Shown: positions 24,959 through 34,938, numbered from the stretch's first letter. The stretch is DNA of 64,000 bases from Neobacillus mesonae (GCF_001636315.1 NZ_KV440949.1:4730084-4794083); one strand, 5' to 3'. Notes: generated from the sequence alone by a model not told the origin. Numbers and translations: made by a program.

Positions 24959-24987
24959 ATTATAACACTTCTTATTTTTAATGTAAA
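24959..24987 (-). promoter_or_regulatory. Predicted sigma-A promoter of the putative RNA
   Basis: TTTACA, exactly 17 bp, TATAAT on the minus strand. Confidence 0.7.
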
Positions 24988-25084
24988 GTGAATAATTTTT
25001 GACAAAACACCTTGAATATCCTAGACTATTATTATATATTCAAATAATCATATATACAAAAATAAGAAGATAAGAAGGGTGAAT

Positions 25085-26857
25085 ATGTTTACTGACAAAA
25101 GGTTCCATCAGTATTCGTTAAGCAGCTTGCGACAGGATCTAGTTTCGGGCTTGATTGTGGGGGTCATCGCGATTCCTCTTGGTATGGCTTTTGCAATTGC
25201 TTCTGGGGTGAAGCCAGAGTACGGAATCTATACGACCATCGTCGCCGGGATTCTCATCTCCTTATTTGGCGGGTCAAAGTACCAGATTGGCGGGCCGACA
25301 GGTGCCTTTATTCCAATTTTGTTCGGAATTGTGATGACGTACGGCTATGAAAATTTGTTGATAGCCGGCTTTATGGCAGGTGTCATTCTTCTATTCATGG
25401 GGATCTTTCGCCTCGGGTCACTGATTAAATATATCCCGCGACCTGTTACGATTGGCTTTACTGCCGGGATTGCGGTTACCATTTTTACTGGGCAGATTGC
25501 TAGTTTCCTAGGATTAGAGGGGATAAAGAGACACGAGGAGTTTATCAAGAATATCCAGGAAATCATCATTAATTTAAATACAACCAATTTTTATAGTATT
25601 TTAACAGCGGCAATTTGCTTAGGAACTATTATCATCACTCCAAAGATTGCACCAAAGGTTCCAGGACCATTAATTGGATTAATTGTTTCCACCCTTGTTG
25701 CAACCATCCTATTTCCACAGCATGTCGCAACGATTGGAACGGCTTACGGGCAAATCCCAAGCACATTACCAAAGCTTCATATTCCAGAAGTCAATATGGA
25801 AATCATTATGAAATTAATCAAGCCGGCATTTGTGATCGCAATGCTTGGAGGGATTGAGTCATTGCTTTCCGCAGTGGTCGCAGACGGAATGACAAATAGC
25901 CGCCATAACAGCAATAAGGAACTTGTTGGACAAGGGATTGCCAATATGGTGACACCGTTATTTGGCGGAATACCCGCAACAGGGGCACTAGCGCGAACCG
26001 CCACTAATATTAAAAATGGGGCTGTTTCCCCTTTGTCAGGAATCATCCATGGTGTAGTTGTGCTGCTTGTATTGGTGTTTTTTGCCCGTTACGCTTCTTT
26101 TATTCCTCTTGCTTCTATGGCACCGATTCTTATGGTCGTGGCCTGGAATATGAGTGAGAGAAAAGTGTTCGCCCATATTTTAAAAACAAAATCGACAGAT
26201 GCACTTGTACTGGTGGTGACCTTTTTATTAACCGTGTTTGTCAATTTAACGACCGCGGTGCAGGTCGGGCTCGTAATGTCGGCTATTCTATTTGTCAAAC
26301 GAATGAGTGATATAATGATTACCGCGAAAGCATTGCCAAATTATGAAGCAAAACGGAAAAAGGTTGAAACCGGTATGGTCTCGGACACCCATGATTGTCC
26401 GCAAATCAGTATTTTTAATATTGAAGGCCCGTTGTTCTTTGGTGCTGCCCTTACGTTTGAAGAAACCATTATGAGTACGATCAATTATAAGCCGAAAATT
26501 TTGCTGCTTCGCATGGGCCGGGTTCCGTTTATGGATACAACCGGTGAAGCGAATTTAGCCAGGATTGTTCACCATTTTTCGAAAAATGGTATAGTAATTA
26601 TATCGGGTTTAAATCCGCAGCCGGAAGCAGTTCTTAAAAAGACAGGGCTGTACGAAACGATTGGCAAGGAACATTTTTTTACACACACAGGTGAAGCCAT
26701 TCAGTTTGCGCTTGAGCAAATTAACAAAAATAAATGTCTTGGCTGTAAACATTTCGCCTTTAATGAATGCCGGGTGTTGTCCGGTTCTGAGGGAGCAGAA
26801 AGCAGCAAGCAAAGGATTCGTGCTCTTTCTAACGATGCAAAGGAGTTGATGAATTGA
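25085..26857 (+). CDS. SulP-family anion permease with STAS domain and Cys tail
   Basis: The ~590-residue protein has the SulP/SLC26 core (LVSGLIVGVIAIPLGMAFAIASGVKPEYGIYT; FGGSKYQIGGPTGAF), 12-14 membrane helices to about residue 410, and a cytoplasmic STAS domain (about 430-550, ISIFNIEGPLFFGAALTFEE). SulP proteins import sulfate, bicarbonate or related anions. An extra ~45-residue tail carries a CLGCKHFAFNEC cluster. The ATG at 25085 follows AAGGGTG. The ArsR gene downstream overlaps its stop codon by four bases. Substrate is unproven. Confidence 0.88.
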   Translation: MFTDKRFHQYSLSSLRQDLVSGLIVGVIAIPLGMAFAIASGVKPEYGIYTTIVAGILISLFGGSKYQIGGPTGAFIPILFGIVMTYGYENLLIAGFMAGVILLFMGIFRLGSLIKYIPRPVTIGFTAGIAVTIFTGQIASFLGLEGIKRHEEFIKNIQEIIINLNTTNFYSILTAAICLGTIIITPKIAPKVPGPLIGLIVSTLVATILFPQHVATIGTAYGQIPSTLPKLHIPEVNMEIIMKLIKPAFVIAMLGGIESLLSAVVADGMTNSRHNSNKELVGQGIANMVTPLFGGIPATGALARTATNIKNGAVSPLSGIIHGVVVLLVLVFFARYASFIPLASMAPILMVVAWNMSERKVFAHILKTKSTDALVLVVTFLLTVFVNLTTAVQVGLVMSAILFVKRMSDIMITAKALPNYEAKRKKVETGMVSDTHDCPQISIFNIEGPLFFGAALTFEETIMSTINYKPKILLLRMGRVPFMDTTGEANLARIVHHFSKNGIVIISGLNPQPEAVLKKTGLYETIGKEHFFTHTGEAIQFALEQINKNKCLGCKHFAFNECRVLSGSEGAESSKQRIRALSNDAKELMN

Positions 26858-27204
26858 ATTTAGAAATGCAGCGATTTAAAGCAGAATTTTTTAAAGCACT
26901 CGCACACCCTCTAAGAATTCGTATCTTAGAGGTCCTTGCTGAGGGGGATAAAAGTGTTAACGAAATCCAAACCCTTATTGGCAGTGAGGGATCCGCAGTT
27001 TCGCAGCAGCTGCAGGTACTAAGGGCTAAAAATATCGTATCCGGAACAAAAGATGGTAATAAGGTGATTTATACCCTGAAAGACCCGATGATTATAGAAC
27101 TTTTAGCCGTAGCCAAGCAAATCTTTAATAATCATCTTGTCGATACAATTACGATATTAGATAAATTTAAAGAAGATGAAGAAGTGCCAATGCCGAAGAA
27201 TTAA
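26854..27204 (+). CDS. ArsR/SmtB family transcriptional regulator
   Basis: The 116-residue winged-helix protein matches the ArsR family: FFKALAHPLRIRILEVLAEGDKSVNEIQTLIGSEGSAVSQQLQVLRAKNIV, then GNKVIYTLKD. It has no cysteines and no clear metal-binding His/Asp cluster, so classical metal or thiol sensing is not evident. The TTG start lies inside the SulP stop (TTGA overlap) with AGGAG eight bases upstream, so the two are translationally coupled. It presumably regulates the SulP operon. Confidence 0.88.
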   Translation: MNLEMQRFKAEFFKALAHPLRIRILEVLAEGDKSVNEIQTLIGSEGSAVSQQLQVLRAKNIVSGTKDGNKVIYTLKDPMIIELLAVAKQIFNNHLVDTITILDKFKEDEEVPMPKN

Positions 27205-27220
27205 TTTCTTCGGTCTTTTA
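27193..27220 (+). terminator. Terminator overlapping the arsR-type stop codon
   Basis: CCGAAGAA / TTCTTCGG perfect stem with the stop codon in the loop, followed by TCTTTTA. Confidence 0.7.
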
Positions 27221-27415
27221 CTTTTCGGAAAAAAGTATTACGAAATAATTTTCTTCATATTCTGACAAATTGTGCGAAGGATTTTAAGGCGCAAAGAACA
27301 TTCACAATTCATACGAATATATATAGCCAATTTTGAGGGTCTATTTTTAGGGAAAAGGTTCATTTTTCAAGAGGAGATGGGCAGAATGCTGTCAGTTTAT
27401 GTCGCCCGCCATTTC

Positions 27416-27444
27416 TTGACATAACTTCGTAGAAATGATAAATT
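27416..27444 (+). promoter_or_regulatory. Predicted cold-shock gene promoter and long leader
   Basis: Consensus TTGACA, 17-bp spacer, TAAATT. It implies a 5' leader of about 150 nt before the csp ATG, which is typical of cold-shock mRNAs whose folded leaders control expression. The ~395-bp gap 27205-27599 otherwise shows only the preceding terminator and a GGCT/AGCC hairpin just before the ribosome binding site. Confidence 0.65.
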
Positions 27445-27599
27445 TTAATCAGCCGTTACACGTTTTTAGATTTATGCTATAAGCTTGTTCAAGGTTTTTA
27501 ACAATGTTTGGATAAGGTAATGAAAGTAAAGCTAGGTACGTTGTAATTTGGTGAATTTTAAACATGGCTGGTTCTTAGCCAATAGGAGGATTTTTTTAC

Positions 27600-27800
27600 A
27601 TGAAAAACGGTAAGGTTAAATGGTTTAACTCAGAAAAAGGTTTCGGATTCATCGAAGGAGAAGACGGTAACGACGTATTCGTTCATTACTCAGCTATCCA
27701 AACTGAAGGTTTCAAAACATTAGAAGAAGGTCAAGAAGTTTCTTTCGAAGTAGTTGAAGGAGCTCGTGGACCACAAGCTGCTAACGTAACTAAGAAATAA
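27600..27800 (+). CDS. Cold-shock protein, CspA family
   Basis: The 66-residue protein is a canonical single OB-fold cold-shock protein: GKVKWFNSEKGFGFIEG (RNP1 KGFGFI) and DVFVHYSAI (RNP2 VFVHY). It binds single-stranded RNA and DNA as a chaperone and antiterminator. It resembles B. subtilis CspB/CspC/CspD, but which one cannot be fixed. TAGGAGG precedes the ATG, and a long leader suggests post-transcriptional control. Confidence 0.97.
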   Translation: MKNGKVKWFNSEKGFGFIEGEDGNDVFVHYSAIQTEGFKTLEEGQEVSFEVVEGARGPQAANVTKK

Positions 27801-27819
27801 TTTCTCATACAACCATTCA

Positions 27820-27853
27820 AACTGTCCGGTTTACATACCGGGCTGTTTTTTAT
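27820..27853 (+). terminator. Terminator after the cold-shock gene
   Basis: AACTGTCCGGT / ACCGGGCTGTT stem with one mismatch and one wobble, followed by a T run. Confidence 0.75.
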
Positions 27854-27936
27854 TGTCTTATTAATTACCAGAGCTTGTTTAAACTTTAATTTGCTATAAT
27901 AGAGATATTGAAAAATCGTAAAATAGGGTGATCAAG

Positions 27937-29085
27937 ATGAAGTTTATTCACACAGCCGACTGGCATTTAGGAAAATTAGTCCACGGGGTTTATATGACGG
28001 AGAATCAGCGGGAGGTCCTGAATCAATTTGTTGAAGTGGTTGATGAAGAAAAGCCGGATGCGGTGATTATTGCCGGCGATCTTTATGACCGCTCCGTTCC
28101 GCCGACTGATGCGGTCGAGCTATTAGATGAAATTTTATTTAAAATCAATGTTGAATTAAAAACACCGATCGTGTCAATTGCCGGAAATCATGACAGCGCC
28201 GAACGCCTGTCATTCGGTAGTTCTTGGTACAAGCACAGTCAATTCTATTTATCAGGTAAACTATCAAATAACTTCGAGCCTTTCCGTATTAATGGAGTGA
28301 ACTTTTATCTTGTGCCATATGCAGAACCGGGTGTGGTCCGTCAGCTGCTCGTGGATGATTCGATTCATTCCCATCAGGATGCGATGAAGGCGATAATTGG
28401 AAAAATTGAAGAAAACATGAATCCTAATGAACCGAATGTACTTGTTGGTCATGCCTTTGTATTGGGGGGACAAACATCAGATTCCGAACGTGTATTGTCA
28501 GTCGGCGGTTCTGGCTGTGTTGGTGCTGAATTGTTTGAACCATTTTCCTATACTGCCCTTGGACACCTTCACAGTCCTGATGCAATCCGTCACGACAAAG
28601 TAAAATACTCCGGCTCTCTATTAAAATATTCTTTTTCAGAAGCAAAACAAAAGAAATCGATTTCAATTATTGAAATGGACGAAAAAGGGCAATTTACTCA
28701 TCGGTATCGATCTTTAACCCCGACCCATGATATGCGCGAGCTTGAGGGCTTTATGGAGCAATTACTGGACCCGGCATTTTATGAAAAAGAACGAACCAAT
28801 GATTACTTGAAAATCACTTTGCTGGACGAAGGAGCGCTAATCGACCCGATAAATAAATTACGGCAAGTCTACCCGAATGTTCTCCATCTTGAGCGAAAAA
28901 TCGATGTCACCGATATGAAAAAGAAACAAGTTCTTAATGCTGTCCGCAGTGAGAAAAAATCTGAAATTGAATTGTTTGAACAGTTTTATACAGATATGAC
29001 TACATCTGAATTTACGGGTGATAAAAAAGCGGCAATGACGGAAATCTTTGACAAGGTATTAAGAGGGGAGGCCGCGGTAAAATGA
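27937..29085 (+). CDS. sbcD: Exonuclease SbcCD subunit D
   Basis: The 382-residue protein is the Mre11-type nuclease. Metal-binding motifs are FIHTADWHLGK, VIIAGDLYDRSVPP, SIAGNHDSAERL, VGHAFVLGG and LGHLHSPD. With SbcC it cleaves hairpins and DNA ends with bound protein. The ATG at 27937 follows AGGGTG. Its stop overlaps the sbcC start by four bases (ATGA), showing translational coupling. Confidence 0.95.
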   Translation: MKFIHTADWHLGKLVHGVYMTENQREVLNQFVEVVDEEKPDAVIIAGDLYDRSVPPTDAVELLDEILFKINVELKTPIVSIAGNHDSAERLSFGSSWYKHSQFYLSGKLSNNFEPFRINGVNFYLVPYAEPGVVRQLLVDDSIHSHQDAMKAIIGKIEENMNPNEPNVLVGHAFVLGGQTSDSERVLSVGGSGCVGAELFEPFSYTALGHLHSPDAIRHDKVKYSGSLLKYSFSEAKQKKSISIIEMDEKGQFTHRYRSLTPTHDMRELEGFMEQLLDPAFYEKERTNDYLKITLLDEGALIDPINKLRQVYPNVLHLERKIDVTDMKKKQVLNAVRSEKKSEIELFEQFYTDMTTSEFTGDKKAAMTEIFDKVLRGEAAVK

Positions 29086-32000
29086 GACCGTTAAGACTAA
29101 CGATGCAGGCATTTGGCCCGTATGCAGAAACGGAATGTATCGATTTCACGAAGCTTGGTAACCGCACCATGTTCGTTATTTCCGGAAAAACCGGTTCCGG
29201 AAAGACGACCATTTTTGACGCAATCAGTTATGCGATATATGGAAAGGCGAGCGGCGAGGATAGGAATGGCCCTGAACTGCGCAGCCAATTTGCCAGCGAT
29301 GACCTGGTGACAGAAGTGTCGCTTGATTTTTCATTACGAGATCAAGTTTATTCCATCACAAGATCACCGCAGCAGCTGAAGAAAAAAGAAAAAGGTGACG
29401 GCTATACGCAAATCGGGGCAAAGGCTGAAGTTTATAGCTGGGGGCCTGATGGCGAGAGAAAGCTGTTGGCTTCAAAAATAACGGATGTAGAAGAGAAGAT
29501 TAAAGAAATCATGCTGATTGATGCAAATCAATTCCGGCAGATCCTGATGATTCCCCAAGGAGAATTCCGTAAGCTGCTAACATCCGACAGTAAAGATAAA
29601 GAAGTCATTCTGCAGCGGCTGTTCCATACACAAATGTATAAAATGGTGGAGGATAAGCTGAAGGAAGAGTCTACAGAGCTGAAAAAAACGGTAGAAGCTC
29701 AAGTTCAATCCCGTAATGAAGCCATTCGTCGAATCCATGCTGTGACAAACGAAGAACTGCGGGAATACCTAGAAGCAGACAGTGTTAACGATACGATCAT
29801 CATGCCGCTGCTGCTTGAAGAAATTACCGGGCTGGCTGAGTTGATTGAGAAATTAGATGGACAATTAAAAGAACATACCGGTCTTCAGGACAAATTGAAA
29901 AACCAGCTTTTTGAAGCGGAAACCATTCTCAAACAGCTGCAAACCCGTGAAGAGTTAAAGGTACAAAAGACCCAGCTTGATTCACAGTCGGAAATTTTTG
30001 TGGAAAAAGAAAAGCAAATCCAGCGGGCGCAAAAAGCAGCCCTCCTAGCTAAACAAGAAGAGCTCTGCCACCGCTTAAAACGCGAGGCTGATCAAGCTGA
30101 GCATAATGTTCAGACGATTAAAGAGGCGATTGAAAAATTGAACGAGCTGGGTGCAGAGTATAACAAGCAGCTCCAGCATGAGCATGATCGCGAAACCGAG
30201 CGTCAAACAGCGCTAGATAAAATCAATCGTTTAGTGGGGATGAAGGAGGATGTGTATTCCTTTGCTTCGTTGGTAAAGGAAACGACCTCATTAGAATCTG
30301 CATTAAACAAGGTGAAAAATAATCATTCTCAGACTGAAAAGAATCTTGCCGGATTAGAAGAAAGACTACTTCTGCTGCAGCAGCGAAAGGCGGAGATTGA
30401 AAAGGGCCAGCTGCTGTATGTTGAAAATGAGAGAAAGATAGAGAAGCTGCAAACCGAACTTGAGCGGCTGGATAAATTTCAATTGCTGCAGGTCCGTTAT
30501 AAAAAAGCAAAGCAAGACTTTGAGACAAGTGGCGGGCGTTTTGAAAATACATTGGCTAGATTAAAGGATGCGAAAGCATTAGTTGAGGATTTGGAGCGAA
30601 AATGGCTGAATGGCCAAGCAGCGCTTTTAGCGGCAACACTTCAAGCTGGTGAAGCCTGCCCTGTTTGCGGTTCGGAGCACCATCCGTCCCCAGCTGTTGA
30701 TCATGGCGGCAGTATTCCAAATGAGGACGATTTGAAGGCCGCTAAAGCACAAGCGGTAAAATTGGAAGAAGAAAAATCGGCTGACGAAACAAAATTATAT
30801 CAATGCCAGTCTGCGGAAAAGATGCAGCGCGAAGCCTTAGCTGAATTGCTGGCAGAAATTCGGGTTCATAGACCGGATTTTGCGGAAACAGATGCCATTT
30901 CTTTAAAAACAGAAATTTCATCAGCAAAAAATAATCTTGTTGCGGCGCAAAGGAAACTGGCCGAACAAATTAACCAGCTTGAAGAGATCAAGCTGGAACT
31001 TGAGAAAAGGGATTCAGATAAGCATGAATTACAAAGGCTGCTTCAGCAATTGGCATCAGATGTAACTGAATTAACCGTTCAATTTACCGAGAAGAAAACG
31101 AATCTGTCTAGAATGATGAAGCTGATACCGGAAAATCTTCGCACTGTGACGGAGTATGAACGAACACTTTTTGAATTAAAGGACATGTATGCTTTAATGG
31201 TAAAACAATTAGAGGATGCCGAGAAGCGTATTCAGGGAGTGAAGGAAAAGCAAGCTGCCGCAGCTGCAAGATTAATAGATGCTGAAAAGTTTTTCACGGA
31301 CAAGCAGCAGGAGCTCGCCTTTGAACGTGATACGTTTAAAAACAAATTAACCGAACAAGGTTTTGAAAATTACACCGTTTACCATGGCTCCAAGCTGATG
31401 GAGGGCGAGATCCAAAAACTTGAGGCAGAAATTCGCGGCTATCGCGAGGAGTTACGTTCTGTTTCTGACCGTCTTGCTGAGCTGACTGAAATGCTAAAAG
31501 AGGTAAAAACCCCCGATATGGAAGGACTTCAACAGGAGTTAGGTAAGCTTGAGAATGAGATTGGAGATTTATCTGGAAGACGCACAGATCTTTTTGTGAA
31601 AAAGCGTGATAATGAAGAGATTTTTAAGCGTGTCGAGCAGTTGAATGATTCGATGAAGGCGCTGGAGGAACGCTATAAGCTCATTGGTCATTTGTATGAG
31701 ATTACAAAGGGACAAAACAGCTTCAGGATTACTTTTGAGCGCTATGTACTTGCAGCCTTTTTGGATGATATTTTACGAGAGGCAAATGTCCGCCTGCGAA
31801 AAATGACATCCGGGCGATTTCAGCTGCTGCGTAAAACAGACCGGGCTAAGGGAAACGCCCAAAGCGGATTGGAGTTATTGGTATTTGACCAATACACTGG
31901 ACAGGAGCGCCATGTGAAAACTTTATCCGGCGGCGAAAGCTTTAAAGCATCGTTATCATTGGCGCTTGGTCTTGCTGATGTCGTGCAAAATTACGCTGGC

Positions 32001-32219
32001 GGTGTTTCCTTGGAAACCATGTTTATTGATGAAGGGTTCGGTACTTTAGATCCAGAATCTCTCGATCAGGCGATTGAGGCATTAATGGATATTCAAAACA
32101 GCGGCCGTTTGGTAGGGATCATTTCACACGTTCCTGAACTTAAGGAGCGGATTGATGCAAGGCTTGAGGTTATTGCCGGCCAAACAGGTAGCCGGACGGA
32201 GTTTGTGTTTTCGAATTAA
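29082..32219 (+). CDS. sbcC: Exonuclease SbcCD subunit C (Rad50-like ATPase)
   Basis: The 1045-residue SMC-like protein has Walker A FVISGKTGSGKTTIFDAI near the N-terminus, long coiled coils (about 190-500 and 560-860), a zinc hook CPVC with Cys526 and Cys529, the ABC signature TLSGGESFKASLSLALG, and Walker B LETMFIDEGFGTLD. It powers and tethers SbcD in double-strand break and palindrome processing. Long natural palindromes occur in this window, for example at 41877-41965. The start overlaps the sbcD stop. Confidence 0.95.
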   Translation: MRPLRLTMQAFGPYAETECIDFTKLGNRTMFVISGKTGSGKTTIFDAISYAIYGKASGEDRNGPELRSQFASDDLVTEVSLDFSLRDQVYSITRSPQQLKKKEKGDGYTQIGAKAEVYSWGPDGERKLLASKITDVEEKIKEIMLIDANQFRQILMIPQGEFRKLLTSDSKDKEVILQRLFHTQMYKMVEDKLKEESTELKKTVEAQVQSRNEAIRRIHAVTNEELREYLEADSVNDTIIMPLLLEEITGLAELIEKLDGQLKEHTGLQDKLKNQLFEAETILKQLQTREELKVQKTQLDSQSEIFVEKEKQIQRAQKAALLAKQEELCHRLKREADQAEHNVQTIKEAIEKLNELGAEYNKQLQHEHDRETERQTALDKINRLVGMKEDVYSFASLVKETTSLESALNKVKNNHSQTEKNLAGLEERLLLLQQRKAEIEKGQLLYVENERKIEKLQTELERLDKFQLLQVRYKKAKQDFETSGGRFENTLARLKDAKALVEDLERKWLNGQAALLAATLQAGEACPVCGSEHHPSPAVDHGGSIPNEDDLKAAKAQAVKLEEEKSADETKLYQCQSAEKMQREALAELLAEIRVHRPDFAETDAISLKTEISSAKNNLVAAQRKLAEQINQLEEIKLELEKRDSDKHELQRLLQQLASDVTELTVQFTEKKTNLSRMMKLIPENLRTVTEYERTLFELKDMYALMVKQLEDAEKRIQGVKEKQAAAAARLIDAEKFFTDKQQELAFERDTFKNKLTEQGFENYTVYHGSKLMEGEIQKLEAEIRGYREELRSVSDRLAELTEMLKEVKTPDMEGLQQELGKLENEIGDLSGRRTDLFVKKRDNEEIFKRVEQLNDSMKALEERYKLIGHLYEITKGQNSFRITFERYVLAAFLDDILREANVRLRKMTSGRFQLLRKTDRAKGNAQSGLELLVFDQYTGQERHVKTLSGGESFKASLSLALGLADVVQNYAGGVSLETMFIDEGFGTLDPESLDQAIEALMDIQNSGRLVGIISHVPELKERIDARLEVIAGQTGSRTEFVFSN

Positions 32220-32229
32220 GATAGTATGA

Positions 32230-32260
32230 GGCGGGGCATGAGGATTGCTCCGCTTTTTTT
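32230..32260 (+). terminator. Terminator after sbcC
   Basis: GCGGGGC / GCTCCGC stem (one G-T pair) followed by seven or more T residues. Confidence 0.75.
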
Positions 32261-32267
32261 GTTTTGA

Positions 32268-32300
32268 AGATGTGGATAGACGTGGATAGATGTGGATATT
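32268..32300. repeat. Short tandem repeat, three copies of ~10 bp
   Basis: GATGTGGATA, GACGTGGATA and GATGTGGATA follow one another. The remaining intergenic DNA to 32492 shows no gene; it contains two further ACGGTAAAAAG copies. Confidence 0.6.
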
Positions 32301-32492
32301 GCCCAAGTGTGTGAAGGAATAAGTGCTGGCGGTAAGAATAAGGGTGTGATTTTGCCCTGAAGGATCCCAAGGGGTAGTAACGGTAAAAAGAACCGGTTTC
32401 TATTGCCCGAAAGCACGCCTAAGGTATCCCCGACGGTAAAAAGGATAAAACACATCCCCATTTAAAGTGAATTCCCTTAAAAAAACGTCACT

Positions 32493-34148
32493 CTACATTA
32501 ATTCCTTCACTATCGCCCTTCCCGCCTGCCTTCCACTAAACAAACAACCACCCAGAAACGTACCTTCAAGTGACCGATAACCATGCACACCACCGCCGCC
32601 AAAGCCAGAAACCTCCCCGGCAGCATAAAGCCCAGGTACAGGATTTCCATCCGCGCCAATTACCCTACCAGATAAGTCCGTCTGCAAGCCTCCAAGCGTC
32701 TTACGAGTAACAATATTTAACCGAACGGCAATTAACGGTCCCGCTTTCGGATCTAATATTTTATGAGGCGGTGCGACCCTAATAAGTTTGTCACCTAAAT
32801 AATGACGGGCACCACGCATGGCGGTAATCTGCAAATCCTTCGTAAACTTATTATCAATTTCACGATCTCTCGCTACAATTTGCCGTTCAATTTCTTCAAA
32901 ACTAAGCAAATTGTCTCCTGTAAGTTTGTTCATTTCGGCAACAAGCTCTTCCAAGTTTCCCGCAATCACAAAATCTTCCCCATGATCCATAAAGGCTTTT
33001 ACCGGAGCAGTAGGGCCAGGCAGAACTCGTGATAACACCTTCCTAATACTTTTTTCAGTCAAGTCGGGATTTTGTTCGGACCCCGATAAGGCGAATTCTT
33101 TTTCTATTATTTTCTGAGTTAAAATGAACCAGGAATAATCATAGCCGGACTTCGAAATTGCTTCCAGCGTGCCGAGTGTATCGAAGCCTGGAAAAGTAGG
33201 CGTCGGGAAGCGTCTTCCTGTTGCGTCAAACCAAAGGGAGGAAGGACCGGGCAGGATGCGGATGCCATGCATGGGCCAAACTGGATTCCAGTTTTTGATG
33301 CCCTCGGTATAATGCCACATTCGGTCACGATTAACGATTCGGCCGCCGGCTTTTTTTGAAATAGTAAGCATTCTGCCATCAACATGTTCAGGGACACCGG
33401 AAATCATATTTTTTGGAGCTTTCCCAAGTCTCGAAGGCCAATTTTTCCGAATCAGTTCATGATTACCGCCAATGCCGCCGCTTGTGACAATTATAACTTT
33501 AGCATGAAACTCAAATTCACCTATTACTTCACGTGAGCTTGCCTCCCCGCGAGCTGCATTGCTTGGAACGAGAATATCACCGCTAACGCCAATGACTACT
33601 CCTTTTTCCGTTAACAACTCATTGACCCGATGACGCGGGCGATAATCAACAAGTCCATTAGCTATTGCTTTCCGCACTCGAGCTTCAAAAGGTTTTACGA
33701 GACCAGGACCCGTTCCCCAGACGATGTGAAATCGGGGTACCGAATTGCCATGACCTTCCGCAAGATAACCGCCGCGTTCAGCCCATCCGACAACCGGAAA
33801 AAAGCGGACCCCCATATCGTGTAGCCATTGCCTTTTTTCCCCGGCGGCAAAATCAACATAGGCTTCAGCCCATTTTTTTGCCCAGTAATCTTCATCTTCA
33901 TCGCGGTCAAAACCAGCCGACCCCAGCCAATCCTGCCAGGCGAGTTCGCGTGAGTCTTTGATTCCCATTCTGCGCTGTTTGGGGGAATCGACGAGGAACA
34001 ATCCGCCAAAAGACCACCATGCCTGTCCACCCAATGAAGCCTCGGGTTCTTGGTCCAACAGTAAGACTTTTTTTCCAGCATCCACAATCTCAGAGGCTGC
34101 AACGATACCTGCAAGCCCTGCTCCTACTACAATCGCATCAAAACTCAA
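32493..34148 (-). CDS. FAD-binding dehydrogenase (fumarate reductase/KSTD-like)
   Basis: The 551-residue flavoprotein opens with a Rossmann dinucleotide fold, DAIVVGAGLAGIVAASEIVDAGKKVLLLDQE, followed by GGQAWWSFGGLF, and closes with the FAD segment PGLYAAGEVSGFGGGGVHGYRSLEGTFLGGCLFSGR. It belongs to the succinate dehydrogenase/fumarate reductase flavoprotein superfamily, in the branch often annotated as 3-ketosteroid-dehydrogenase-like. It has no signal peptide. No electron-transfer or steroid genes are nearby, so the substrate is unknown. Confidence 0.85.
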   Translation of the reverse strand: MSFDAIVVGAGLAGIVAASEIVDAGKKVLLLDQEPEASLGGQAWWSFGGLFLVDSPKQRRMGIKDSRELAWQDWLGSAGFDRDEDEDYWAKKWAEAYVDFAAGEKRQWLHDMGVRFFPVVGWAERGGYLAEGHGNSVPRFHIVWGTGPGLVKPFEARVRKAIANGLVDYRPRHRVNELLTEKGVVIGVSGDILVPSNAARGEASSREVIGEFEFHAKVIIVTSGGIGGNHELIRKNWPSRLGKAPKNMISGVPEHVDGRMLTISKKAGGRIVNRDRMWHYTEGIKNWNPVWPMHGIRILPGPSSLWFDATGRRFPTPTFPGFDTLGTLEAISKSGYDYSWFILTQKIIEKEFALSGSEQNPDLTEKSIRKVLSRVLPGPTAPVKAFMDHGEDFVIAGNLEELVAEMNKLTGDNLLSFEEIERQIVARDREIDNKFTKDLQITAMRGARHYLGDKLIRVAPPHKILDPKAGPLIAVRLNIVTRKTLGGLQTDLSGRVIGADGNPVPGLYAAGEVSGFGGGGVHGYRSLEGTFLGGCLFSGRQAGRAIVKELM

Positions 34149-34293
34149 ATTACTCCCCCCAATCTAAATTGTTGTCTTTTACCCAGATGTTATGGATTAT
34201 TTGCTGAAAAGTCAATATATTTCATTATTATGAACTTCCTATTAAATAAATGGTACAATTTGTCTTAAACGACGATTAAAAAGGAGAAAAATT

Positions 34294-34857
34294 ATGACTG
34301 AAAAAGAAAAAATGCTAAATGGTGAATTATATAATCCCGCTGACCCAGAATTGGTAAGAGGACGAGAAAATGCAAGAAGGTTAACTCGACTCTATAATCA
34401 AACTTTAGAAACAGAATATTCAGAGAGAACGAACATTTTAAAAGAACTCTTAGGTTCAACTGGTGAATCTATTTATATCGAACCAAATTTGCGCTGTGAT
34501 TATGGAAGCAATATTAATGTAGGCGAAAATTTCTATGCAAACTTTGATTGCGTTTTTCTGGACGTTTGTGAAATCCGTATAGGAGATAACTGCTTTATTG
34601 CTCCTGGAGTACATATTTACACAGCAACTCATCCTATTAATCCAATTGAGAGAATTTCAGGTGTTGAATTTGGAAAGCGGGTCAATATCGGTGATAATGT
34701 ATGGATTGGAGGAAGGGCTATTATTAACCCAGGTGTGAATATTGGAAACAATGTCGTCATTGCTTCGGGGACGGTGGTTACAAAAGATGTCCCCGATAAT
34801 GTCGTGGTTGGCGGCAATCCGGCAAAAATCATTAAACAAATAGCTATTCCATCATAA
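34294..34857 (+). CDS. maa: Maltose O-acetyltransferase
   Basis: The 187-residue protein starts with the Mac domain (KEKMLNGELYNPADPELVRGRENARRLTRLYN) and continues with a left-handed beta-helix of hexapeptide repeats (IGDNCFIAPGVHIYTATHPI, NVWIGGRAIINPGVNIGNNVVIASGTVVTKDVP). It transfers acetyl from acetyl-CoA to maltose or other sugars. The catalytic His is in ATHPI. Length and motifs match B. subtilis Maa. AAGGAG precedes the ATG. Confidence 0.92.
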   Translation: MTEKEKMLNGELYNPADPELVRGRENARRLTRLYNQTLETEYSERTNILKELLGSTGESIYIEPNLRCDYGSNINVGENFYANFDCVFLDVCEIRIGDNCFIAPGVHIYTATHPINPIERISGVEFGKRVNIGDNVWIGGRAIINPGVNIGNNVVIASGTVVTKDVPDNVVVGGNPAKIIKQIAIPS

Positions 34858-34938
34858 ATCCTTTCTTATAATAAAATGAATACCCACCTCTAACTTGAAG
34901 AATACTATCCGAAAACATGGTTAGGGGTGGAAAAGCAT

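Noticed and set aside
27386..27424. Twelve-codon frame with a GAGGAG site upstream of the cold-shock gene
   Set aside because: It is too short to support and overlaps the predicted csp -35 element, so it would lie upstream of the csp transcript.
32124..32461. Three overlapping minus-strand frames after sbcC
   Set aside because: They span the sbcC end, its terminator and short tandem repeats, have no ribosome binding sites and resemble no protein.
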